From: an uncultured Planctomycetaceae bacterium
GTDB taxonomy: Bacteria > Planctomycetota > Planctomycetia > Pirellulales > Pirellulaceae
Direction: 5' to 3'
DNA: 6,800 nucleotides
NCBI GenBank assembly: GCA_937967755.1
Contig: CALBTA010000232.1
Coordinates: 1-6,800 of the forward strand
Shown in pieces: positions 1 to 4,818 of this stretch. The notes beneath the pieces were generated by a model. The model had not been told where the DNA came from and did no database searches. It saw only the letters and a list, made by a program, of their open reading frames with translations. The translations under genes and the position numbers were made by a program. Every line of letters starts with the position of its first letter. Position 1 is the stretch's first letter.

Positions 1-41
1 ATTGCGACCCCCGCGCTGCACTTCAAAAACTTGTGTGCCTA

Positions 42-131
42 CCAATCGCTTGACAAGGGTGTGGAAATGTGTATACTATACTGATGTGATTGTATGACGG
101 TCTTCCTAGGCGGTCGAAATGAAGCGATTGG
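42..131. repeat. Perfect 10-bp inverted repeat bracketing the promoter
   Basis: CCAATCGCTT (42-51) is the exact reverse complement of AAGCGATTGG (122-131). The left arm overlaps the first two bases of the -35 box, so the pair brackets the promoter and its presumed transcription start. A 10-bp match at this distance can arise by chance in a window of this size, so its meaning is uncertain. Confidence 0.35.
50..82 (+). promoter_or_regulatory. Sigma-70-like promoter with overlapping double -10 box
   Basis: A perfect TTGACA (50-55) is followed after 16 bases by TATACT (72-77), which overlaps a second TATACT (77-82). The two boxes read as TATACTATACT. Both hexamers are close to the housekeeping consensus, making this the best promoter match in the window. 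Transcription would begin near 84-90. No plausible gene follows: the first ATG (94) gives only 17 codons and stops inside the paired-hairpin repeat. The product may be a short untranslated RNA, a decayed gene, or nothing. Planctomycete promoters need not follow the E. coli consensus exactly, so activity is inferred. Confidence 0.5.
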
Positions 132-143
132 GGGTGCAGTTCC

Positions 144-191
144 GTAGGACGCAGTTCCACTGCGTCGGGACGGGTTACAAACCCGTCCTAC
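144..191. repeat. Paired-hairpin dispersed repeat, copy 1
   Basis: The 48-bp element begins GTAGGACG and ends CGTCCTAC. It contains two adjacent perfect hairpins. Hairpin 1 is GACGCAGT (148-155), loop TCC, ACTGCGTC (159-166). Hairpin 2 is GGACGGGTT (168-176), loop ACA, AACCCGTCC (180-188). The same design occurs at 4736-4788, where stem bases differ in a compensated way. An extra GCAGTTCC (136-143) just before the element repeats 151-158. It is a REP/BIME-like palindromic repeat, not a protein-coding sequence. Confidence 0.8.
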
Positions 192-195
192 TTTG

Positions 196-365
196 CGGCA
201 AGGCGGCGGGGAGAATGCACCACTGACCCCCGAAATGTGCGATTTTGGTACATTTGAGGGCGGGATTGGGATCGCAGCGAATGCTGTAACCTGTTGTAAA
301 GCAATGACTTACGGATTCGCAAATCGGCAAGATGGCGACGCAAATGCACCACGGACTCCAGAATT
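196..365 (+). repeat. Degenerate direct repeat, two 41-bp copies
   Basis: Positions 196-236 and 325-365 align without gaps at roughly three quarters identity by eye. They include an exact AATGCACCAC (213-222 and 342-351) and CGGCAAG (196-202 and 325-331). The offset is 129 bp, a multiple of three. In the plus frame the copies read RQGGGENAPLTPE and RQDGDANAPRTPE, with two of the changes synonymous. This could be an old non-coding repeat or a remnant of a coding sequence. No start codon with a ribosome binding site supports a gene. Confidence 0.4.
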
Positions 366-380
366 CCGGTACAAGCTCGG

Positions 381-407
381 CGGTGGCTGGAAGCCCCCGC
401 TACTGGT
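381..407 (+). repeat. 27-bp dispersed repeat, copy A
   Basis: These 27 bases are identical to 2401-2427, and an inverted near-copy lies at 2357-2379. The core GGCTGGAAGCC can itself fold as GGCT, loop GGA, AGCC. The sequence continues directly into the inverted-repeat element at 410-494, so different repeat families sit side by side here. Confidence 0.8.
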
Positions 408-409
408 CC

Positions 410-494
410 TATGTGCAACAGGCGCGCTGCGCATAGACGTGCAACGCGCAGCGCTTTTAGGGAACCCTGGAGGCCGGCCTTTTTGTTGCACATA
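410..494. repeat. 85-bp element with perfect 11-bp inverted ends and internal hairpins
   Basis: The left end TATGTGCAACA (410-420) is the exact reverse complement of the right end TGTTGCACATA (484-494). Inside, GCGCTGCGC (424-432) pairs with GCGCAGCGC (446-454) across a 13-base loop and is followed by TTTT (455-458), which resembles a Rho-independent terminator. AGGG-AA-CCCT (459-468) and the palindrome AGGCCGGCCT (471-480), followed by a T run, complete it. It could be a tiny non-autonomous mobile repeat or a terminator cluster. No obvious target-site duplication flanks it. Confidence 0.65.
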
Positions 495-502
495 AGACAT
501 CA

Positions 503-526
503 ATGTGCAACCAGCGCGCTGCGCAT
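503..526 (+). repeat. Partial direct copy of the 410-434 repeat end
   Basis: This 24-bp stretch matches 411-434 at 22 positions, including ATGTGCAAC and GCGCTGCGCAT. Its GCGCTGCGC (516-524) could compete with 424-432 for pairing with GCGCAGCGC (446-454), so two mutually exclusive folds are possible. The right half of the element is missing here, so this is a truncated copy. Confidence 0.6.
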
Positions 527-662
527 TAGCTTCACGCGACGCCGAAAACTAACCGGCGGGTACGAGGCTGGAATTCCCCATAAAAAGTTGACAGTGGATT
601 GGTGTTGCGGGTTGGGTAAATGGTGAGTGTTCGTTTGTATTCCCACCGACGATTGCCTGACA

Positions 663-691
663 CAAAAAATTCGGGCCCCAGAATTGTTTTG
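663..691 (-). terminator. Terminator-like hairpin downstream of the cysteine synthase gene
   Basis: CAAAAAATTC (663-672) pairs with GAATTGTTTTG (681-691) to give ten base pairs with one bulged G at 686. The loop is GGGCCCCA. Read on the minus strand, the A tract becomes a T run at the 3' side of the stem, as in a bidirectional Rho-independent terminator. It lies 65 bases beyond the stop codon of the cysteine synthase-rhodanese gene. The stem is AT-rich and therefore weak, so the call is tentative. Confidence 0.4.
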
Positions 692-717
692 CAAGCCCAA
701 GGAAGCGTAGGGAAGCC

Positions 718-752
718 GTACTCTGTACGTGGTACTAAGTACCCAGTACCCG
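718..752. repeat. Heptad tandem repeat, five GTACNNN units
   Basis: GTAC occurs at 718, 725, 732, 739 and 746, exactly every seven bases, with variable triplets between. The centre also folds as GGTAC-TAA-GTACC (731-743). The array ends four bases before the stop codon of the cysteine synthase-rhodanese gene and so lies in its 3' untranslated region. Such short tandem repeats are prone to change copy number. Confidence 0.75.
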
Positions 753-756
753 GAGG

Positions 757-2142
757 TCAGCTCTCGCTGCTCACCGCCGATTCGGTCGCGTACCCCTTCC
801 GCACCCATTCGTTCAATCCGCCCTTGGCGCTGCGTACTCGTCGGTAGCCTTTCGACTTCAAGTACAGCGTGGCCTGCTTTGAGAATTTGCCGATGTTGCA
901 GACGGTGATGATTTCGGCGTCGCGGTCTTCGGGCAGTTCGCTGGATCGCCTGCCGAGGTCGTCTTGCGGGATGTTGATGCTGCCGGGTACGTGCGACTCG
1001 TCGTAGTGCTCCGGTGTGCGGATGTCGATGATGATCGGAACATCATCACTACTGAGGCGATCGTTCAGTTCCTTGGCCTTGATCGAATCGTGCGGGTTCT
1101 TCAAGTTTTCCATCATCTCGGCAAGCAGTTGGTCACTCTTACTCGGCGCAGCCGGTTCGCCGCTGGCGGCTTCGCCCTCTTTCACCTGCGGAGCAAGCTC
1201 AGGAAAGTGCCGCACGATCGATGATGCGTACTTGAAGATGTTGTCGCAAAAAATCACGACCACGATATTGCCCGGCTCATCGGGAACCAACTTCAGCGCT
1301 CCCGCCAGGTTCATTCCGCTGCTGGGACCGGCGACGATGCATTCCTCCTGGTTCAACCGCCGGCACAGGTCGTACGCCTCGCGGTTGTTCACTTCGACTT
1401 CGCCGTTGTACTCGTCGGGGCGGTAGAGCTTCGTCTGTTGCAACTGCCGCTTGCTACGCACGCCGGGAATGTCGTGCCCTTCCTCCGGAGCGACCCCCAG
1501 CACTTGGATATCCGGGTTCTGCTCCTTCAAAAACCGCCCCGTGCCGGTGATCGTACCGCACGTGCCGAGGCCGGCGACGAAGTGTGTGATCTTCCCGTCG
1601 GTCTGTCTCCAAATTTCGGGGCCGGTGGTCCGGTAGTGCGCACCGGGATTCGCCTCGTTCACGTATTGATCAAGAATCTCGAACTCGTCTTGCTCGTCGG
1701 CCGTGCGGCGGGCCTCGGCGATTGCCCCTTCGGGCGCACCGGGGGCGGGGCAAAGCGAATCGTCCAACTCTACCACGTCGGTGCCCAAGAACCGCAGCAC
1801 CGTGCGCTTCTCCAGCGGGATCTGGTCCGAGAGCGGAGTGCGCAACGGGTAGCCCTTGGCGTTCCCGATCATCATCAGCCCGATGCCGGTATTGCCCGAG
1901 GTCGCCTCGATCAGCCTCTTCCCAGGCGAAAGCAGGCCGCGCTCTTCGGCATCGCGAATCAAATTCTCGGCCACTCGATCCTTCACCGCGCCGAACGGGT
2001 TGTACCATTCCAGCTTGGCGAAGACCTGGGTGTGCTGAAACCCGGTGACCTTGTTCAGGCGGACGATGGGCGTCGGGTTCTCGGCGTTGGAAAGCAGGCC
2101 GAGCATTGAATCATAAACACGCGTTTGATGGTCGTTGGGCAT
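757..2142 (-). CDS. PLP-dependent cysteine synthase fused to a rhodanese domain
   Basis: This 461-residue protein has two domains. Residues about 15-315 are a fold-type II PLP enzyme of the cysteine synthase/cystathionine beta-synthase family. It has the Schiff-base lysine K54 in NPFGAVKDR, the substrate loop TSGNTG (81-86), the phosphate loop GTCGT (193-197) and PSSG (273-276) near the PLP ring nitrogen. After a low-complexity linker (320-345), residues about 350-451 form a rhodanese domain with IDIRTPEHY and active-site loop CNIGKFS, with C415 as persulfide cysteine. The enzyme should make cysteine from sulfide and an activated serine in the cytoplasm. IPGVR (225-229) resembles the IPGIR motif of archaeal O-phosphoserine sulfhydrylase, so the donor may be phosphoserine rather than acetylserine; this is inferred from memory of that family. 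The ATG at 2142 is chosen because family similarity begins soon after it; a weak GAGAA lies four bases upstream. A GTG at 2286 would add 48 residues encoded by palindromic repeats and is unlikely. The gene diverges from the sulfite reductase. Confidence 0.9.
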   Translation of the reverse strand: MPNDHQTRVYDSMLGLLSNAENPTPIVRLNKVTGFQHTQVFAKLEWYNPFGAVKDRVAENLIRDAEERGLLSPGKRLIEATSGNTGIGLMMIGNAKGYPLRTPLSDQIPLEKRTVLRFLGTDVVELDDSLCPAPGAPEGAIAEARRTADEQDEFEILDQYVNEANPGAHYRTTGPEIWRQTDGKITHFVAGLGTCGTITGTGRFLKEQNPDIQVLGVAPEEGHDIPGVRSKRQLQQTKLYRPDEYNGEVEVNNREAYDLCRRLNQEECIVAGPSSGMNLAGALKLVPDEPGNIVVVIFCDNIFKYASSIVRHFPELAPQVKEGEAASGEPAAPSKSDQLLAEMMENLKNPHDSIKAKELNDRLSSDDVPIIIDIRTPEHYDESHVPGSINIPQDDLGRRSSELPEDRDAEIITVCNIGKFSKQATLYLKSKGYRRVRSAKGGLNEWVRKGYATESAVSSES

Positions 2143-2164
2143 GATGTTCTCGTAGCCGCAAGCT

Positions 2165-2178
2165 GCCGGCTTGCCGGC
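2165..2178. repeat. GCCGGC-TT-GCCGGC palindrome upstream of the cysteine synthase start
   Basis: Two GCCGGC blocks separated by TT form a perfect palindromic hairpin starting 23 bases upstream of the ATG at 2142. The upstream frame extension of the cysteine synthase runs through this repeat, which argues against translation there. It may be a dispersed repeat or may affect translation of the mRNA leader. Confidence 0.6.
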
Positions 2179-2269
2179 TGGTTCGCGTAGCAAGTTCAGA
2201 AGGCCCCATTGGAACCCTGAATTCGATTCCTTTCGAGCCGTCAAAAACAAAGCAGTTTGGCGAACAAGC

Positions 2270-2285
2270 TGGCAACTTGTTGCCA
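2270..2285. repeat. TGGCAAC-TT-GTTGCCA inverted repeat
   Basis: Seven-base arms are separated by TT in the middle of the divergent spacer. The size and position would suit an operator for a dimeric regulator of both flanking genes, but the two-base gap and the abundance of repeats here make a dispersed repeat equally likely. No regulator is encoded nearby. Confidence 0.5.
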
Positions 2286-2356
2286 CGGGTATGTCAATTG
2301 TTGAAATAGGTGAATTCTGATAAGTTTGCGGGTATGGGTCCAGATGGAATCAACTC

Positions 2357-2423
2357 GTAGCGGGGGCTTCTAGCCACCGCTGAAATAGGTCTGCACATCT
2401 CGGTGGCTGGAAGCCCCCGCTAC
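2357..2423 (+). repeat. Long hairpin of two inverted 23-bp repeats in the sulfite reductase leader
   Basis: The left arm (2357-2379) is the reverse complement of the right arm (2401-2423) except for one C-to-T change, which still allows a G-U pair in RNA. The loop is 21 bases (2380-2400). The right arm is part of the 27-bp repeat identical to 381-407. The hairpin ends 34 bases before the start codon of the sulfite reductase, so if transcription begins upstream it would be in the leader. No T run follows, so it is not a simple Rho-independent terminator. It may be a paired dispersed repeat or affect mRNA stability. Confidence 0.8.
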
Positions 2424-2444
2424 TGGTGAAGAAAACATATTCTT

Positions 2445-2448
2445 GGAG
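2445..2448 (+). promoter_or_regulatory. Ribosome binding site deciding the sulfite reductase start
   Basis: GGAG lies nine bases before ATG at 2458. The alternative in-frame TTG at 2443 overlaps this motif and would have no Shine-Dalgarno sequence of its own, so the ATG at 2458 is preferred. Confidence 0.65.
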
Positions 2449-2457
2449 TTTCGCGGA

Positions 2458-4818
2458 ATGAAGGCCAGTAACCACCTTTGGAAAGATATCCTGGGCGATC
2501 AGATTCCGCCGCATCTGGCGGAGGAAATCGATACGTTCGAGACGGAAATCGATCTGCGTCAGCAGGATAAGATCGACGAGAAGATCTTCGCCGAAACCCG
2601 ACTGCGCCGCGGAACCTACGGGCAGCGGTACGATAATGGGCAGCGCCACGACGGGTCGAAATCGCAGGATTTGCCTTTCCCTGACAAGTTGACCAAAGGC
2701 CCGCACACGGTCTGGGACGCACCGGGAATGCAGCGGATCAAGATTCCCTACGGCGGCATGACACCTGAGCAACTGGAAGTCATGGCCGATCTGGCGGAGG
2801 AGTATTCCGACGGCATCGCCCACATCACGACGCGGCAAGACTTCCAACTTCACTTCATCCACATCGACGATACGCCCGCATTAATGCGTCGCCTGGCCGC
2901 GTCGGGCATCACCACGCGGGAAGCCTGCGGCAACTCGGTCCGCAACGTCACCGGCTGCCCGTTCATGGGTGTCTGCCCGGACGAACCGTTCGACGCGACC
3001 CCATACGCCGATGCGCTCACCTACTTCCTGATGGGCCATCCCGATTGCCAGAACTTTGGCCGCAAATTCAAGCCGGCGGTCAGCGGGTGCGAGCAGCACG
3101 CCTGCGGACTGGTCCAAATGCATGACCTCGGTTTGACCGCCCGGGTGAAGGAAGTCGACGGCCAGGAAGTTCGTGGGTTCAAGGTCGTCGTCGGCGGTGG
3201 GTTGGGCGCAGTGCCTCGGCAAGCGAAGACGTTCGACGAGTTCATGGCTCCCGAAGAAATCTTGCCCATCGCGCAAGCCATCGCCCGCGTGTTCGGAAGG
3301 TTGGGTGAAAAGAAAACCCGCAGCCGGGCGCGGATCAAATTTCTCATCGAAAAGATGGGCATGGAGGATTTCAAGAAGGCCGTCCTCGAAGAGCGGGCCG
3401 CTTTGCCGGAAGACCCGCGCTGGACCGAAATGATCGCCGACCTGGCGAAGACGGAAGAGTCGCCGCTGAAGCCGCCGGGCGAAATGCCGCAGCTCAATGG
3501 CAACGAGCAAATGCACCGTTGGATCGAATCCAACACCCGCGAGCAACGCCAGCCCGGCTACGTGACTGCGACGATCACACTGCCGCTGGGCGACATCACG
3601 CCCGATCAACTGCGGGCCTTCGCCGACATCGCAAGACAGTTCACCAACGGCACCGTCCGTACCACCGTGGAGCAAAACTTTGTGCTGCGGTGGGTCAGCA
3701 AGTCCGACGTGCCGGCGCTGTACGAAGCGCTCGACGCCGCCGGGCTATCCGAACCGGGCGCGTGCAAGGTGAGCGACATCGTTGCTTGCCCTGGGACGGA
3801 TACCTGCAAATTGGGCATCTCTTCTTCCCGCGGACTGGCGGGCGAATTGCGGACACGGCTGGCGGCCAAAGGGGTGCAACTCGATCAAGCGATTCAAGAT
3901 TTGCACGTGAAAATCAGCGGCTGCTTCAACAGTTGCGGCCAGCACCACGTCGCCGACATCGGCTTTTACGGTGTCAGCCGTACGCTGCAAGGTTTCAAGG
4001 TGCCGCACTTTCAGGTCGTTCTCGGCGGCCAGTGGGAAGAGAACGCCGGCAGCTATGGCCTGCCGATCGTCGCCGTGCCGTCGAAACGCGTTCCCGAAGC
4101 GCTCGACCGCATCGCCGATTTCTATCTGAAAGAGCGGCAAAGTGACGAGCGTTTTCCCAAGTTCGTCACCCGCATCGGCAAGGCGAAGATTCGCCAGGTG
4201 TTGGATGACCTGACCCAGAACGCCCCCTCGCATGAAGATCAGCCGTCGTTCTACAGCGACTGGTCCGATCCGCGGCAGTACAGCATTGGCGATATCGGCA
4301 AGGGCGAGTGCGCGGGCGAAGTCGTGACACAGTACGAATTCCAAATGACCGCCGCCGAGCGGATCGTGTTCGAGTCACAAGTCAGCTTGGAAGATGGCGA
4401 TGCCCAAGCCGCTGGCGAAGGGGCGTACAAAGCGATGATCATCGCCGCCAAAGCTCTGGTGCAATTGCAATACGACGACGTCACTGAAGAAGACCCCGAT
4501 GAAGTTGTCGATGAGTTCAAAGAGCGCTACTACGACAACGAAATGATTTACGATCCTTTCGCGGGATCGAAATTCGCCGATTACCTGTTCGCGGCGCACG
4601 ACGCCGCCGGGCGAAGCCACGACGCCGACTCGGCCCGCGTGCTCATTGAAGAAGCGCAGCTATTTATCGAGTCGGTTCACAGTTGCTACAACCGCATCCG
4701 CACCGAAGGCATGAGCGCCGCGGCGAGCTTACCATTTGTAGGACGCAATTCCATTGCGTCCGGGACGAAGTGGAACTTCGTCCTACAAGACATCGAAACC
4801 GAAAACCCATCTTCATGA
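2458..4818 (+). CDS. Ferredoxin-type siroheme sulfite (or nitrite) reductase with extra C-terminal helical domain
   Basis: This 786-residue enzyme should reduce sulfite to sulfide with six electrons, using siroheme coupled to a 4Fe-4S cluster. Two ferredoxin-like/siroheme half-repeats are visible at about 92-320 and 360-580. Cluster ligands are intact: C444-x5-C450 (ACPGTDTC) and C489-x3-C493 (SGCFNSC). Anion-binding basic residues appear in TTRQDF (R126), NSVRNVTG (R162) and GRKFK (K203, K205). No flavin domain or flavoprotein gene is present, suggesting ferredoxin as donor. Nitrite reductase is a close relative and cannot be excluded from motifs; the divergent cysteine synthase favours sulfite. 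Residues about 52-90 are longer than I expect for this family. Residues about 609-745 form an extra acidic helical domain resembling HEPN domains fused to some Bacteroidetes sulfite reductases, but no canonical R-x4-6-H motif was seen. The last 27 residues are unusual: residues 760-777 are encoded by a hairpin repeat (4736-4788). The stop overlaps the next ATG. Confidence 0.92.
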   Translation: MKASNHLWKDILGDQIPPHLAEEIDTFETEIDLRQQDKIDEKIFAETRLRRGTYGQRYDNGQRHDGSKSQDLPFPDKLTKGPHTVWDAPGMQRIKIPYGGMTPEQLEVMADLAEEYSDGIAHITTRQDFQLHFIHIDDTPALMRRLAASGITTREACGNSVRNVTGCPFMGVCPDEPFDATPYADALTYFLMGHPDCQNFGRKFKPAVSGCEQHACGLVQMHDLGLTARVKEVDGQEVRGFKVVVGGGLGAVPRQAKTFDEFMAPEEILPIAQAIARVFGRLGEKKTRSRARIKFLIEKMGMEDFKKAVLEERAALPEDPRWTEMIADLAKTEESPLKPPGEMPQLNGNEQMHRWIESNTREQRQPGYVTATITLPLGDITPDQLRAFADIARQFTNGTVRTTVEQNFVLRWVSKSDVPALYEALDAAGLSEPGACKVSDIVACPGTDTCKLGISSSRGLAGELRTRLAAKGVQLDQAIQDLHVKISGCFNSCGQHHVADIGFYGVSRTLQGFKVPHFQVVLGGQWEENAGSYGLPIVAVPSKRVPEALDRIADFYLKERQSDERFPKFVTRIGKAKIRQVLDDLTQNAPSHEDQPSFYSDWSDPRQYSIGDIGKGECAGEVVTQYEFQMTAAERIVFESQVSLEDGDAQAAGEGAYKAMIIAAKALVQLQYDDVTEEDPDEVVDEFKERYYDNEMIYDPFAGSKFADYLFAAHDAAGRSHDADSARVLIEEAQLFIESVHSCYNRIRTEGMSAAASLPFVGRNSIASGTKWNFVLQDIETENPSS
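4736..4788. repeat. Paired-hairpin repeat, copy 2, inside the sulfite reductase 3' end
   Basis: The 53-bp element has perfect outer ends TTGTAGGACG (4736-4745) and CGTCCTACAA (4779-4788). Hairpin 1 is GGACGCAAT, loop TCC, ATTGCGTCC (4741-4761). Hairpin 2 is GGACGAAGT, loop GGA, ACTTCGTCC (4763-4783). It is the same design as 144-191, with compensated stem changes such as CAGT/ACTG to CAAT/ATTG. It is read in frame as part of the sulfite reductase tail (VGRNSIASGTKWNFVLQ) and ends 26 bases before the next start codon. Confidence 0.85.

Larger units (their letters stand above)
1..756. other. Gene-poor, repeat-rich intergenic stretch
   Basis: No reading frame here looks like a real protein. The open frames are short, lack ribosome binding sites and run through inverted repeats. 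The stretch holds one strong promoter-like sequence near the left end, at least four kinds of short repeats, one terminator-like hairpin and a heptad tandem repeat just beyond the cysteine synthase stop codon. It may include the 3' flank of a gene lying left of the window, but nothing at the edge can be recognised. The density of GC-rich hairpins resembles the dispersed repeats that fill many planctomycete intergenic regions; that comparison is from general knowledge, not a search. Confidence 0.6.
2143..2457. other. Divergent intergenic region between cysteine synthase and sulfite reductase
   Basis: This 315-bp spacer must contain the promoters and leaders for both sulfur genes. No convincing -35/-10 pair was found in either direction. 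Beside the cysteine synthase start are GCCGGC-TT-GCCGGC (2165-2178) and TGGCAAC-TT-GTTGCCA (2270-2285). TGAAATAGGT occurs twice (2302-2311 and 2381-2390). The right end is dominated by a large hairpin (2357-2423). No regulator-binding site or riboswitch could be identified. Confidence 0.6.

Noticed and set aside
94..147. 17-codon open frame after the strong promoter
   Set aside because: It has no ribosome binding site and stops inside the paired-hairpin repeat; nothing supports it as a peptide gene.
193..495. 100-codon open frame in the repeat region
   Set aside because: It starts at a TTG without a ribosome site and runs through the 27-bp repeat and the inverted-repeat element at 410-494, so its C-terminal half is repeat DNA.
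144..526. Possible CRISPR array because of several repeats
   Set aside because: The repeats belong to different families, are irregularly spaced and mostly self-complementary. There are no uniform spacers or cas genes.
588..621. TTGACA (588-593) as a promoter on the plus strand
   Set aside because: No acceptable -10 hexamer is found at 16-18 bases; the only AT-rich stretch (TAAAT, 617-621) is too far, and no gene follows on that strand.
1438..2109. 223-codon open frame on the plus strand opposite the cysteine synthase domain
   Set aside because: It is the antisense shadow of a gene with clear PLP-enzyme motifs, with no ribosome binding site or recognisable protein features.
2143..2286. GTG at 2286 as a start that would add 48 residues to the cysteine synthase
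   Set aside because: The extra residues are encoded by palindromic repeats, and family similarity begins only after the ATG at 2142.
2270..2298. TTGACA on the minus strand (2298-2293) as the cysteine synthase promoter
   Set aside because: The expected -10 position falls in the GGCAAC inverted-repeat arm and does not resemble TATAAT.
2881..3675. 264-codon open frame on the minus strand inside the sulfite reductase gene
   Set aside because: It lies wholly opposite a gene with intact catalytic motifs in high-GC DNA, where long antisense frames are expected. The peptide is rich in Arg, Gly, His and Ala and shows no domain.
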